A stretch of 64,000 nucleotides of DNA from Microvirga makkahensis (GTDB lineage: Bacteria > Pseudomonadota > Alphaproteobacteria > Rhizobiales > Beijerinckiaceae): the NCBI RefSeq assembly GCF_009830105.1, contig NZ_WURB01000006.1, forward strand, positions 1-64,000, given 5' to 3'. Positions 8,268 to 18,049 of this stretch are shown here, in pieces. The notes under the pieces were generated by a model. That model was not told the origin of the DNA, made no database searches, and was given only the letters and a program-made list of their open reading frames with translations. Each line of letters opens with the position of its first letter. The stretch's first letter is position 1. Both the position numbers and the translations under genes were made by a program.

Positions 8268-10892
8268 ATGAGGCCCGAGCGCTACAACGCCAAGGAAGCC
8301 GAGCTGAAATGGCGGAAGGTCTGGAACGACCGCAACCTGTTCAAGACCAGCAACGACGACCCGCGTCCGAAATATTACGTGCTTGAGATGTTCCCCTATC
8401 CGTCCGGGCGCATCCATATGGGTCACGTGCGCAACTACACCATGGGCGACGTGGTAGCGCGCTACAAGCGGGCCAAGGGCTTCAACGTGCTCCACCCGAT
8501 GGGCTGGGACGCCTTCGGCATGCCGGCGGAGAACGCCGCCATGCAGAACAAGGTCCATCCCAAGGAATGGACCTACGCCAACATCGCCACCATGCGCGCC
8601 CAGCTGCAGAGCATGGGCCTGTCCCTGGATTGGAGCCGCGAGATCGCCACCTGCGATCCGAGCTACTACAAGCACCAGCAGCGCATGTTCCTCGATTTTC
8701 TCGAGGCCGGCCTCGTCGACCGCAAGACCGCCAAGGTGAACTGGGACCCGGTGGATCGCACCGTTCTGGCCAACGAGCAGGTGATCGACGGCCGCGGCTG
8801 GCGCTCCGGCGCGCTCGTGGAGAGCCGCGAGCTGACCCAGTGGTTCCTCAAGATCACCGATTTCGCACAGGATCTCGACGACAGGCTCGATACCCTCGAC
8901 CGCTGGCCGGAAAAGGTGCGCCTGATGCAGCGCAACTGGATCGGCCGCTCCGAAGGCCTGCTGGTCCGCTTCGCCCTGAAGCCGGAGACCGCCCCCAACG
9001 GCGAGAGCGAGCTCGAGATCTACACCACGCGGCCCGACACCCTCTTCGGCGCCAAGTTCATGGCGGTCGCCCCCGACCACCCGTTGGCGAAGGCCGCCGC
9101 CGCGAAGAACCCGGAGCTTGCCGCCTTCATCAAGGAAACCAAGCGCATCGGCACCGCGCAGGAAGCCATCGAGAAGGCGGAAAAGCTCGGCTTCGATACG
9201 GGCGTGCGCGCCGTGCATCCGTTCGACCCGGACTGGACGCTGCCCGTCTACGTAGCGAACTTCATCCTGATGGAATACGGCACGGGCGCGATCTTCGGCT
9301 GTCCGGCGCATGACCAGCGCGACCTGGATTTCGTCAACAAATACGGCCTGGGCAACACGCCGGTCGTCTGCCCGCCGGACCAGGACCCGGCCAGCTTCGT
9401 CATCACCGATACGGCTTATGACGGGGAGGGCCGGATGATCAATTCCCGCTTCCTCGACGGCATGACCATTGCCGAGGCGAAGGAAGAGGTCGCCAAGCGC
9501 CTCGAAAAGGAGACGCGCAACAACCGTCCGGTGGGCGAGCGCAAGGTGAATTTCCGCCTGCGCGACTGGGGCATCTCGCGCCAGCGCTACTGGGGCTGCC
9601 CTATCCCGATCATCCATTGCGATGAATGCGGCGTGGTGCCCGTGCCGAAGGACCAGTTGCCTGTCGTGCTGCCGGAGGACGTGTCCTTCGACGTGCCGGG
9701 CAACCCGCTCGACCGCCACCCGACATGGACGCATGTGGATTGCCCGAAATGCGGCAAGGCGGCTCGGCGCGAGACGGACACCATGGACACCTTCGTCGAT
9801 TCGTCCTGGTACTTCGCCCGCTTCACGGATCCGACCCTCGAGGACAAGCCGACGGATCGCACTACGGTCGATTCCTGGCTCCCGGTGGACCAATATATCG
9901 GCGGCATCGAGCACGCGATCCTGCACCTGCTCTATTCGCGCTTCTTCACCCGCGCGATGAAGAAGACGGGACACGCGGGTCTCGACGAGCCCTTCGCCGG
10001 CCTGTTCACCCAGGGCATGGTGGTGCACGAGACCTACAAGGACGCGAGCGGCGCCTGGGTGCTGCCGGGCGATGTGCGTTTCGAGACGGAAGGCGGCGTG
10101 CGCAAGGCCTTCCATGTGGAGACCGGAGCGCCGGTCGAGATCGGCTCCATCGAAAAGATGTCGAAGTCGAAGAAGAACACGGTCGACCCGGACGAGATCA
10201 TCGGTTCCTACGGCGCCGACACGGCCCGCTGGTTCATGCTCTCCGACTCGCCGCCCGAACGCGACGTGATCTGGACCGAGGAGGGCGTGCAGGGAGCAGG
10301 CCGTTTCGTGCAGCGCGTGTGGCGTCTCATCGGCGAGATCGCGGAGCGCATGAGCGACGGCGCTGACGGCGCTCAATCCGAGGGCCCTATCGGCCTTGCC
10401 GTCCGTAAGGCGGCGCACAAGGCGCTCGCCGCCGTGGAGGAGGACGTGGAGCGCCTGCGCTTCAACCGCTGCGTCGCACATCTCTACGAACTCGCCAACA
10501 GCCTTCAGGATCTGTCGAACCAGGCCAAGACCGCCGATGAGCCCGGCCTCTCCGCCGCTTTCGCGGAGGCGGGCCGCATCTTCGTGCAGCTGCTCGCCCC
10601 CATGATGCCGCACCTGGCGGAGGAATGCTGGGAGTCGCTCGGCCAGCCCGGTCTCGTGACCGATACGCCCTGGCCGATGCTCGACCGTTCGCTGCTGGTG
10701 GAGGACACGATCACCCTGCCCGTCCAGGTCAACGGCAAGAAGCGCGCCGACGTGACCGTGACGCGCGATGCGGATCAGGCGGCCATCGAGGCGGCCGTGC
10801 TCTCGCTCGAAGCCGTGCAAAAGGCTATGGAAGGAAAGCCTGCCCGCAAGATCATCGTCGTTCCGCAGAGGATCGTGAATGTCGTCGCTTAA
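8268..10892 (+). CDS. leuS: Leucyl-tRNA synthetase
   Basis: This class I aminoacyl-tRNA synthetase charges tRNA-Leu. From the ATG at 8268 it has 874 residues, the normal size. The HIGH-type motif is HMGH in [16 protein letters not shown], the KMSKS loop is EKMSKSKKN, and a CP1 editing domain lies between them ([15 protein letters not shown]). A zinc-like Cys pair (CDECG, CPKCG) is present in the insert. An in-frame TTG at 8235 would add 11 residues; neither start has a clear Shine-Dalgarno. It overlaps lptE by 14 bp, and leuS-lptE-holA is a conserved alphaproteobacterial order. Confidence 0.97.
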   Translation: MRPERYNAKEAELKWRKVWNDRNLFKTSNDDPRPKYYVLEMFPYPSGRIHMGHVRNYTMGDVVARYKRAKGFNVLHPMGWDAFGMPAENAAMQNKVHPKEWTYANIATMRAQLQSMGLSLDWSREIATCDPSYYKHQQRMFLDFLEAGLVDRKTAKVNWDPVDRTVLANEQVIDGRGWRSGALVESRELTQWFLKITDFAQDLDDRLDTLDRWPEKVRLMQRNWIGRSEGLLVRFALKPETAPNGESELEIYTTRPDTLFGAKFMAVAPDHPLAKAAAAKNPELAAFIKETKRIGTAQEAIEKAEKLGFDTGVRAVHPFDPDWTLPVYVANFILMEYGTGAIFGCPAHDQRDLDFVNKYGLGNTPVVCPPDQDPASFVITDTAYDGEGRMINSRFLDGMTIAEAKEEVAKRLEKETRNNRPVGERKVNFRLRDWGISRQRYWGCPIPIIHCDECGVVPVPKDQLPVVLPEDVSFDVPGNPLDRHPTWTHVDCPKCGKAARRETDTMDTFVDSSWYFARFTDPTLEDKPTDRTTVDSWLPVDQYIGGIEHAILHLLYSRFFTRAMKKTGHAGLDEPFAGLFTQGMVVHETYKDASGAWVLPGDVRFETEGGVRKAFHVETGAPVEIGSIEKMSKSKKNTVDPDEIIGSYGADTARWFMLSDSPPERDVIWTEEGVQGAGRFVQRVWRLIGEIAERMSDGADGAQSEGPIGLAVRKAAHKALAAVEEDVERLRFNRCVAHLYELANSLQDLSNQAKTADEPGLSAAFAEAGRIFVQLLAPMMPHLAEECWESLGQPGLVTDTPWPMLDRSLLVEDTITLPVQVNGKKRADVTVTRDADQAAIEAAVLSLEAVQKAMEGKPARKIIVVPQRIVNVVA

Positions 10893-11427
10893 TCTGAAGA
10901 GCCTCCCCCGCATCGCTCGCGTGGCGGGCCTCACGGTTGGTCTGTCCCTTGGCCTGTCCGCCTGCTTCAAGCCGCTCTACGGCCCGACGGCCTCCGGCGA
11001 ATCGCTCCAGACGGTCCTGGCATCCATCGACGTGCCCGAAGTCAAATGGCCCGACAGCCAGGCGGCGATGGGCCACTACCTGCGCAGCGAGCTGATCTAC
11101 GCCCTGAATGGCTCCGGCTCGAGCACGCCCAAGCGCTATGTGCTGAAACTGGCGCTTGCCCGCTCGCTCACTACGCCGATCGTCGATACAGAGACGGGAC
11201 GCGCGAGCTCGGCCATCGTGGGCGGGACGCTCAATTACACGCTGACGAGCCTCGACGGCACGAAGGTCTACACCCGGGGATCGGCCACATCCTCGACGTC
11301 CTATGATCGCTACCAGCAGCGTTTCGCCACCGTCCGCGCGGCTCGCGACGCGGAAATCAGGCTCGCTAAGGTTCTTGCGGAGCAGGTGAAGACCCGTTTA
11401 GCGGCGACGCTCTCCGCCGGGATCTGA
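10879..11427 (+). CDS. lptE: LPS-assembly lipoprotein LptE
   Basis: LptE is the outer-membrane lipoprotein that plugs LptD during insertion of lipopolysaccharide. The 182-residue product has a lipoprotein signal with lipobox LSAC followed by FKPLYG, the hallmark start of alphaproteobacterial LptE, and a small beta-rich body ([48 protein letters not shown]). It begins inside the end of leuS and is followed by holA after 2 bp, so the three genes are translated from one message. Confidence 0.88.
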   Translation: MSSLNLKSLPRIARVAGLTVGLSLGLSACFKPLYGPTASGESLQTVLASIDVPEVKWPDSQAAMGHYLRSELIYALNGSGSSTPKRYVLKLALARSLTTPIVDTETGRASSAIVGGTLNYTLTSLDGTKVYTRGSATSSTSYDRYQQRFATVRAARDAEIRLAKVLAEQVKTRLAATLSAGI

Positions 11428-11429
11428 CG

Positions 11430-12449
11430 ATGGTTGCCGTTAAGGCAGGTGACGTGGAAGGGGCGCTACGTCGGCCCGATCCGCGCATCGGCGTCTACCT
11501 GTTCTACGGTCCCGACATGGGGCTCATCAACGAACGCGCCCGCGCCGTCGCGGAACGCTCGGTGGACGACCCGTCGGATCCCTTCCAGCTCATCCGCATC
11601 GATGGCGACGATATTGCCTCCGACCCTGCCCGCCTCGCGGACGAGGCCGGCACCATGGGCCTGTTCGGCGGCAAGCGCGCCATCTGGGTGAAATCCACGT
11701 CGCGCAACATCGCCCCCGCCGTCGATGCCGTGCTCAAGGGCGCGTTGCAGGACACGGTGATCGTCATCGAGGGCGGTGATCTGCAGAAATCCTCCCCCTT
11801 GCGCACCCTGTGCGAGCGCTCGCAGAAGGCCCTCGCCCTGCCCTGCTATGCGGATACCGGCCGCGATCTCGGCGCCGTGGTGGACGAGACGCTGAAAAGC
11901 CATGGCTTCTCGATCGGCCGCGAGGCCCGCGCGGCCCTGATCGCGAGCCTCGGGGGCGATCGTCTGGCGACCCGGGGCGAACTGTCGAAACTCATGCTCT
12001 ATGCGCATGGGAAGCGCGAGATCACGCTCGAGGACATCGATGCGATCATGAGCGACGTCTCGAGCCTTGCCATGGACGCCGTCGTCGACGCCGCTTTCGG
12101 CGGAGAGGGCACGAGCCTCGAGATCGGCTCACGCAGGCTTGCGGCGGAGGGTGTTCATGCCTCCGTGCTTCTGGGCGCGGCCCTTCGCCATGCGCTGATG
12201 CTGCTCACCGCCCGCCTCAATGTGGAGGAAGGACGGCCGATTTCGGCGGTGATGGAAACCTTGCGCAGCCTGCATTTCCGGCGCAAGCCGCTGGTCGAGC
12301 GCCACCTCCAGCGCTGGACGAGCGAGAGCCTGAAGGCCGTCATTGCGGTCCTCCAGACGAGCCTCCTCGACACCCGCCGCCTGTCCCTCCTCGACGATAC
12401 GATCGCGGCCAGGACCCTGCTCGACATCGCACGTATGGCGCGACGGTAG
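11430..12449 (+). CDS. holA: DNA polymerase III delta subunit
   Basis: HolA is the clamp-loader subunit that opens the beta sliding clamp. The 339-residue protein shows family features: YLFYGPDMGLINERARAV near the start, SDPFQLIRIDGDDI, GLFGGKRAIWVK, and the C-terminal helical region ending RRLSLLDDTIAARTLLDIARMARR. It is the third gene of leuS-lptE-holA. The gene stops at 12449, and about 1.1 kb without a convincing gene follows. Confidence 0.9.
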   Translation: MVAVKAGDVEGALRRPDPRIGVYLFYGPDMGLINERARAVAERSVDDPSDPFQLIRIDGDDIASDPARLADEAGTMGLFGGKRAIWVKSTSRNIAPAVDAVLKGALQDTVIVIEGGDLQKSSPLRTLCERSQKALALPCYADTGRDLGAVVDETLKSHGFSIGREARAALIASLGGDRLATRGELSKLMLYAHGKREITLEDIDAIMSDVSSLAMDAVVDAAFGGEGTSLEIGSRRLAAEGVHASVLLGAALRHALMLLTARLNVEEGRPISAVMETLRSLHFRRKPLVERHLQRWTSESLKAVIAVLQTSLLDTRRLSLLDDTIAARTLLDIARMARR

Positions 12450-12638
12450 CGCGGTGCACGGATATCCGTATGCCGCTCCCGGCTAGAGACCGGAATGGCG
12501 GGGGCATCCCGAACGTGTCCCTCCTCGGACTTTCCTCGAAGGCTGTCGGCGATCTCCCCGACCGAAAGACGCCGGAGTATCGGCCGTGAAAAGCGGACTT
12601 GCACTTTTTACGCGAATCCGATGCTCACCACAGGGAGA

Positions 12639-12708
12639 GCGCATCGTTCGGTGCGATCCGAAGAGCCACGTGTGTGAAAGACCGGATCCTGTTTTCCGCA
12701 CGATGCGC
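12639..12708. repeat. GCGCATCGT-family inverted repeat, copy 1
   Basis: GCGCATCGT (12639-12647) pairs with ACGATGCGC (12700-12708). Inside the right arm is CCGGATCCTG followed by TTTTCCGC. A related element with the same arm sequence sits in the candidate replication origin (26934-26976). Confidence 0.6.
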
Positions 12709-13317
12709 TAGCTCGGCAGCGGCTCCCCGGCCCTCTCACGTCGGTTATCGGGCGCTCGAACCGGAAGCACCTCGCTCCGGCGCCCCGGGAAACTGCGCGC
12801 AGGCTCTTTCAACACCATGGCGCTGGGTGCGCTGCGAACGCATACGCCTGAGGATGTCGACATCTCGCTCTATGGGGTGTCTGAATGCTCCCGCATTTCA
12901 GTCTCGACATCGAGACGAGTGCACTGCCTGAGTCCTTCGCGGAGCTGCGGCAGCAGGTAGCGGCGGACGGGCTGGTGATTGCCTGTTCCGGATACGCGCA
13001 CGGGATCCGGGACGTTTAGGAACGCTCTCGACTGGCCTGCCGGCGTGCCGGATTTTCCCGGCAAGCCGGTGATGCCCATCAACACCTCGCCCCGTCCGCG
13101 CATGCGCAGGCCGCTTTGCGCAAAGTACTTCCCACCATGTCCGCGCGACTCGTGCCGGAGGCGGAAGTGGCAGTGTCATCCCGGAACCGCAGCATCGACG
13201 AACCGGAGATCATCGCGGCGCCGCAGCTCCACGGTTCACGACCGCACCTGATGGTGCCTGAGCCATGGCGATCCGATGCCTGGCCCCCTCCCCGCATCAT
13301 CCTTTGTCATTCCCGTT

Positions 13318-13334
13318 CCCGGAGTTGATCCGGG
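13318..13334. repeat. REP-like palindrome (CCCGGA-N5-TCCGGG)
   Basis: Perfect 6-bp arms surround the 5-nt loop GTTGA. It belongs to the dispersed intergenic palindrome family seen throughout the window. Confidence 0.55.
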
Positions 13335-13402
13335 CATCAGTCCCTGGAGATCCGCGTGAGGATCCACTTCTTGATGGCGCTACGGTTCCCGAAGGCACGG
13401 AA

Positions 13403-13421
13403 GGCCGGATCAGGTCCGGCC
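13403..13421. repeat. REP-like palindrome (GGCCGGA-N5-TCCGGCC)
   Basis: Perfect 7-bp arms surround the 5-nt loop TCAGG, followed by ATGAC as in other copies. Confidence 0.6.
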
Positions 13422-13589
13422 ATGACGCGCGATGATAACGGGAAAGTCGATCCGGGATCGGAGCGGAACAGAGCGCCGCGTTTCCTTTTTCTCTCTGCGG
13501 GGAGGAGCGCCCGTTTCACCGGAACGAGATCTCCGGCACAAGCCCGGTGATGACGAGGAACATCGGGATGCTGAAAATGAGGCGGCTCC

Positions 13590-14468
13590 CTACGGATTGA
13601 GTCTGCGGCAGAGCCCGTCGAGCTGCTCCAAGGTCTTGTAGCGGATACGCAATTCACCGCCATCGCCCTTGTGGTCGATGGTGACGGTGAGGCCCAGCAC
13701 GTCCTGGAGGACGCGCTCCAGGGCGCGGGTGTCCGGGTCCTTCTCCACCTTGGACTTGGCGGACTTGGTTTCGAGCCTGGGCGGCTCGGCGCTTTCCGCT
13801 TGGGCAAGGGCCTCGACCTGACGCACGCTCATGCCCAGGTCGAGCACCTGCTTGGCAACGGTTACGGGATCCTTCACCGCCAGCAGCGCTCGGCCATGAC
13901 CGGCGGAAAGCTTGCGCTCGACGAGAAGCTTCTTCACCGGATCGGGAAGATCGGTGAGACGCATCATATTGGCGATATGGCTGCGGCTCTTGCCGATGAT
14001 CTTCGAGAGATTTTCCTGCGTGTAGGAGAACTCGGCCATCAGTCGGGCATAGCCTTCCGCCTCCTCGATCGGATTGAGGTCCGCACGCTGGACGTTCTCG
14101 AGAATGGCGTATTCGAGGGAGGTCTTGTCATCGATGTGGACGATGACCACCGGCACCTCGTGCAGGCCGGCCCTCTGCGAGGCGCGCCAGCGGCGCTCGC
14201 CGGCCACGATCTCATAGGCATCGCTCTTGTTCGGCACCGGCCGGACCACGATAGGCTGAATGATGCCGCGGTCCCTGATGGACTGAGTCAGCTCCTCGAG
14301 CTCCGAATCCTCGAACGCTTTCCGCGGATTACGAGGGTTGGGGCGCAGGAACTCGACAGGCACCTTCCTTGCGCCGCCCTTGCTGCTCTGGATGGTGCCG
14401 ATTTCATCGCCAACCTCTCCGATCAGCGCAGCCAAGCCTCGGCCGAGCGACTTCATTTCTTTCGCCAT
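13590..14468 (-). CDS. parB: Chromosome-partitioning protein ParB
   Basis: ParB is the CTP-dependent DNA clamp that loads at parS and spreads to form the origin segregation complex. The 292-residue protein has the N-terminal ParA-contact segment KSLGRGLAALIGE, the ParB/Srx nucleotide motif GERRWRASQRAG, a helix-turn-helix region (YTQENLSKIIGKSRSHIANMMRL) and a C-terminal dimerisation tail (GELRIRYKTLEQLDGLCRRL). It follows parA by 17 bp on the same strand. Two parS-like palindromes lie within 4.5 kb upstream. Confidence 0.96.
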   Translation of the reverse strand: MAKEMKSLGRGLAALIGEVGDEIGTIQSSKGGARKVPVEFLRPNPRNPRKAFEDSELEELTQSIRDRGIIQPIVVRPVPNKSDAYEIVAGERRWRASQRAGLHEVPVVIVHIDDKTSLEYAILENVQRADLNPIEEAEGYARLMAEFSYTQENLSKIIGKSRSHIANMMRLTDLPDPVKKLLVERKLSAGHGRALLAVKDPVTVAKQVLDLGMSVRQVEALAQAESAEPPRLETKSAKSKVEKDPDTRALERVLQDVLGLTVTIDHKGDGGELRIRYKTLEQLDGLCRRLNP

Positions 14469-14485
14469 AACTCTCTCAATTCTCG

Positions 14486-15325
14486 TTACGCGGCACGCAG
14501 GGCGCGCTCACGCTGAATGATTTCCGATGCTAAGCGGAGGTAAGCCTGAGATCCGGTGCACTTGATGTCGTAGAGCAGCACCGGCTTGCCGTGGGAGGGT
14601 GCTTCGGACACGCGCACGTTCCGGGGAATCATGGTTTCGTAGACCTTGTCGCCCATGAACTCCCGTACGTCGGCCACCACCTGCCCCGACAGATTATTGC
14701 GCGGGTCGAACATGGTGAGCACCACGCCGTGGATCGTCAGATCAGGGTTGAGCGCCGTACGAACCTGCTCCACCGTCTTGAGCAATTGGCTGAGACCCTC
14801 CAAAGCAAAGAATTCGCACTGAAGCGGGACCAGAACGGCGTCAGACGCCGTTAGAGCGTTGATGGTCAGGAGATTGAGCGAAGGCGGGCAATCGATCAGA
14901 ATATAGGTAAAAGCTTCATTTACCTCATCCTCCGCCAAGCTGCGGATCGCCGCGCGCAGCCGGTGAGCGCGGTTCCGCTCGTTCGCGATCTCCAATTCGA
15001 CTCCCAGCAGGTCGAGCGTCGAAGGTGCGAGCCAGAGTCCCGGCACCACCGTCTCCGTGATGCTTTCAGACAGCGAGGCTTCGCCGGCCAGAACGTGATA
15101 AGTCGAGACTGGACGGCTCTTGCGGTCAATGCCCAGGCCTGTCGAGGCATTGCCCTGGGGATCGAGGTCGATGATGAGCACCTTCTCCCCGATGGCGGCC
15201 AGGGCCGTGCCGAGATTGATGGCTGTCGTCGTCTTGCCGACGCCGCCCTTCTGGTTGGCGACCACGAGAACGCGCGGCTTCACACCACGCGCTCCGTCCT
15301 GGGCTTCGCTGAGGTCGGTCATCAT
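14486..15325 (-). CDS. parA: Chromosome-partitioning ATPase ParA
   Basis: ParA is the nucleoid-bound ATPase that pulls the ParB-parS complex. The 279-residue protein has the deviant Walker A box KGGVGKTT with signature Lys26 and Lys31, followed by IIDLDPQGNASTGLG and LIDCPPSLNLLTINAL. I place the start at ATG 15325 because it overlaps the rsmG stop codon as ATGA, giving translational coupling; a longer frame to 15409 would run back through rsmG. It is followed by parB. Confidence 0.96.
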   Translation of the reverse strand: MMTDLSEAQDGARGVKPRVLVVANQKGGVGKTTTAINLGTALAAIGEKVLIIDLDPQGNASTGLGIDRKSRPVSTYHVLAGEASLSESITETVVPGLWLAPSTLDLLGVELEIANERNRAHRLRAAIRSLAEDEVNEAFTYILIDCPPSLNLLTINALTASDAVLVPLQCEFFALEGLSQLLKTVEQVRTALNPDLTIHGVVLTMFDPRNNLSGQVVADVREFMGDKVYETMIPRNVRVSEAPSHGKPVLLYDIKCTGSQAYLRLASEIIQRERALRAA

Positions 15326-15948
15326 GTCAGGCTCTCGATGGAGGTTATGCGAAGAATCCTGGCCTCGGAATCGGTGCGGCTCGGCAGGACATCTGCCTTG
15401 AATGTCCACCTTTTCAGGGCCTCGGTCAATTCGGACTCGGCATCACGCCCCTTTGGGAAGAGGCCGATTGTCCCCGCTTTCAACATAGGCTCTGTCCATT
15501 CCAGCAGCTGTGTCAGCGAAGCGAGTGCTCGGGCGGAGACCACGTCGGCTTTACCTACAAAACCGGGAATGACGGCCTCCAGCCGCGCTTCGTGCACGAC
15601 GGCCGGCGCTCCAGTCAGGCGAGCGATCTGACGCAGAAAGGCGCATTTGCGAGAATTGCTCTCGACGAGGTGAACCGTCAGCCCCTTCTCCTGCCCCGCG
15701 ATGGCGAGCACGAGCCCGGGGAATCCAGCGCCGGAGCCGAGATCGACCCAGGTTTTGGCCTCGGGAGCGAGGTCCAGAAGCTGGAGAGAATCGACGATGT
15801 GTCGGTCCCAGGTCCGGTCAAGCGTCGCCGGGCCCACCAAATTCTTGATAGCCTGCCAGCGCCGCAATTCGCGTTCCAGAAGCTCCAGCTTCTCTAGCGT
15901 TTCACGTGAAACATTCAGGTTGGCATGAGCCGAGGCGGGCGCAATCAT
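15322..15948 (-). CDS. rsmG: 16S rRNA (guanine-527-N7) methyltransferase
   Basis: RsmG (GidB) methylates G527 of 16S rRNA using AdoMet. The 208-residue protein has the AdoMet-binding [16 protein letters not shown], the [13 protein letters not shown] segment and [12 protein letters not shown]. Its start ATG overlaps the mnmG stop as ATGA, and its stop overlaps the parA start the same way. The N-terminal codons for NVSRETL contain a 14-bp perfect palindrome of the parS type, so the coding sequence doubles as a ParB-binding site. Confidence 0.95.
   Translation of the reverse strand: MIAPASAHANLNVSRETLEKLELLERELRRWQAIKNLVGPATLDRTWDRHIVDSLQLLDLAPEAKTWVDLGSGAGFPGLVLAIAGQEKGLTVHLVESNSRKCAFLRQIARLTGAPAVVHEARLEAVIPGFVGKADVVSARALASLTQLLEWTEPMLKAGTIGLFPKGRDAESELTEALKRWTFKADVLPSRTDSEARILRITSIESLT
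15898..15913. promoter_or_regulatory. parS centromere-like site inside rsmG
   Basis: The core GTTTCACGTGAAAC (15899-15912) is a perfect palindrome. The 16-mer matches the known parS consensus TGTTNCACGTGAAACA at 15 of 16 positions. It lies in the first codons of rsmG. Confidence 0.85.
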
Positions 15949-17846
15949 GATGACACCGGCTCAGCGGTCCGTCCGGACCGGGACGTAGCCTTCTTCGCAT
16001 GGGCAGCCAGGAGCGTGAGAGCCGCAGGGGTGATCCCCTCAATCCGCGCGGCCTGCCCCAGGGTCCTCGGCCGAACCAGCTCGAGCTTTGCCCTGATCTC
16101 GTTCGAGAGACCCGGAAGCCCGCGAAAATCCAGTGTCTCTTCAAGCACGATACCCTCGTCTCGCCGATAGGCGGCAATATCCGCCTGCTGCCGATCGAGA
16201 TACACCGCGTAGGTGGCGTCGGTTTCGAGCCGCTCCCGCACTGGAGCCGACACCGAAGAGAGCTCCGGCCAAGTCTTGGCCAAGTCGTCCCAGCCAATCG
16301 CCGGATAGGACAGGAGCTGGTAGGCGGTGCGGCGGATGCCATCCTGGTTGAGGGTGAGGCCATGGCGCGCCGCTTCCTGTGGCGTGAGGCTCAGAGCCTG
16401 AAGCCGCTCGCGAATGGTGCGGATGTCCTCCTGCGTCTCACGGAAATGCGCCTCGCGCTTCGCGCCGATGCACCCGATCTCCAGGCCCTTTCCGGTGAGG
16501 CGCTCGTCCACATTATCGATCCGCAGGCTCAGCCGATATTCCGACCGGGAGGTGAACATCCGGTAGGGCTCACTCACACCGCGAGTGATCAGGTCGTCGA
16601 TCAATACGCCGATATAGGATTCCGCCCGGTCGAAGACCATGTTCTCCTGCCCCGCCGCGCGACGGGCGGCGTTGATGCCCGCGACGAGGCCCTGGGCACC
16701 CGCCTCCTCGTAACCCGTGGTGCCATTGATCTGGCCTGCCAGGAAGAGCCCCCGCACCGCTTTGGTTTCGAGTCCTGCCGTCAGGTTCCGGGGGTCCACG
16801 TAATCGTACTCGATAGCATAGGCGGGCTGGAGCATCCGCACCTTTTCAAGGCCTGGAATATGCTTCAGAAATTCCAGTTGTACGTCCTCCGGCAGGGAGG
16901 TCGAGATGCCATTGGGATAGACCTTGATGTCGTCCAGGCCCTCCGGCTCCAGGAAGATCTGGTGCCCGTCGCGGTCTCCGAAGCGGACCACCTTGTCCTC
17001 GATGGAGGGGCAATAGCGCGGACCGGTACCCTGAATGTCGCCGGAATACATGGCGGAGCGGTGCAGATTGGCCCGGATCAAATCATGCACCTTGGCCGTC
17101 GTGCGGGTGATGCCGCATTCGATCTGAGGGGTCGTAATCCTGTCAGTCAGCAAGGAGAACGGCACCGGATCATCGTCCGCCGCCTGCTTGTCCACACCAG
17201 CCCAATCGATCGTACGACCGTCGAGGCGCGGCGGCGTGCCGGTCTTGAGCCGCCCCAGGGTGAAGCCGAGGCGGGCGAAGGTCCTCGGCAATCCGAGGGA
17301 GGGACGTTCCCCCATTCGGCCCGCCGGAATCTTCCTCTCGCCGATATGGATGAGCCCAGCCAGGAACGTCCCGGTGGTGATGACCACGGCGCCCGCCCTG
17401 AGCTGCCGCCCATCGCTCAGCAGAAGCCCGGTCACGCGTCCATCCTGCACGACCAGATCGTCCGCCTCCCCTTCCAGAATGGTGAGATTGTCGGTCTGGA
17501 GCAGCTCAGCCTGCATCGCGTGGGCATAAAGCTTCCGATCAGCCTGGGTGCGGGGTCCCCGCACGGCCGGACCCTTGCGGCGGTTCAGGAGCCGGAACTG
17601 GATGCCGGCGATGTCGGCGACACGGCCCATGACTCCATCGAGAGCGTCGATTTCACGGACGAGGTGACCCTTGCCGAGACCGCCGATGGCCGGGTTGCAG
17701 GACATGGCGCCAATGGTCGCGAGCTTGTGGGTCACCAAGGCGGTGCGTGCGCCCATGCGCGCCGAAGCGGCAGCCGCCTCTGCACCTGCATGGCCACCGC
17801 CGACCACGACCACGTCGAACATCCCGAGGGAAGAGATCTGACTCAC
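15945..17846 (-). CDS. mnmG: tRNA uridine-34 5-carboxymethylaminomethyl modification enzyme MnmG
   Basis: MnmG (GidA) is the FAD-binding partner of MnmE in modifying the wobble uridine of several tRNAs. The FAD-binding glycine motif is [13 protein letters not shown] near the N-terminus; [36 protein letters not shown] and [20 protein letters not shown] are family signatures. I favour GTG 17846 because GGAG lies 6 nt upstream; ATG 17858 adds four residues and has no spaced SD. The stop overlaps rsmG as ATGA. A second parS-like site lies just upstream. Confidence 0.95.
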   Translation of the reverse strand: MSQISSLGMFDVVVVGGGHAGAEAAAASARMGARTALVTHKLATIGAMSCNPAIGGLGKGHLVREIDALDGVMGRVADIAGIQFRLLNRRKGPAVRGPRTQADRKLYAHAMQAELLQTDNLTILEGEADDLVVQDGRVTGLLLSDGRQLRAGAVVITTGTFLAGLIHIGERKIPAGRMGERPSLGLPRTFARLGFTLGRLKTGTPPRLDGRTIDWAGVDKQAADDDPVPFSLLTDRITTPQIECGITRTTAKVHDLIRANLHRSAMYSGDIQGTGPRYCPSIEDKVVRFGDRDGHQIFLEPEGLDDIKVYPNGISTSLPEDVQLEFLKHIPGLEKVRMLQPAYAIEYDYVDPRNLTAGLETKAVRGLFLAGQINGTTGYEEAGAQGLVAGINAARRAAGQENMVFDRAESYIGVLIDDLITRGVSEPYRMFTSRSEYRLSLRIDNVDERLTGKGLEIGCIGAKREAHFRETQEDIRTIRERLQALSLTPQEAARHGLTLNQDGIRRTAYQLLSYPAIGWDDLAKTWPELSSVSAPVRERLETDATYAVYLDRQQADIAAYRRDEGIVLEETLDFRGLPGLSNEIRAKLELVRPRTLGQAARIEGITPAALTLLAAHAKKATSRSGRTAEPVSS

Positions 17847-17903
17847 GGAATTCTCCATGCCTGGGGTCTAGAACCTCGCGACGAAGAGGTCAAAAGGGCA
17901 AAA

Positions 17904-17919
17904 TGTTCCACGTGAAACA
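17904..17919. promoter_or_regulatory. parS centromere-like site between mnmE and mnmG
   Basis: TGTTCCACGTGAAACA matches the known parS consensus TGTTNCACGTGAAACA at every position. It sits in the 191-bp gap between mnmE and mnmG, about 9 kb from the candidate origin. Confidence 0.92.
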
Positions 17920-18049
17920 TTCGCGTCACGCACCGCTTCTTCACACGATTCCCACAGGCTGTGCAGAAAGGATTCACCACCATTCGGGCGATTCGTGAAC
18001 AGCGCTTCGGCGAAATCGCACAGATTCGCGGGTCCGTTGAAGCGAGAGC

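Larger units (their letters stand above)
12450..13589. other. Gene-poor 1.1-kb gap between holA and parB
   Basis: No open frame here looks like a real gene. It holds an inverted repeat of the GCGCATCGT family (12639-12708), two short palindromes with 5-nt loops (13318-13334, 13403-13421), a related half copy near 13530, and short frames such as 12885-13019 (44 codons) that may be coding relics. I cannot identify an ancestor for them. No tRNA-like cloverleaf was seen. Confidence 0.6.

Noticed and set aside
12885-13019. 44-codon frame in the holA-parB gap
   Set aside because: No family recognised, TGA directly before the ATG, no SD; may be a coding relic only.
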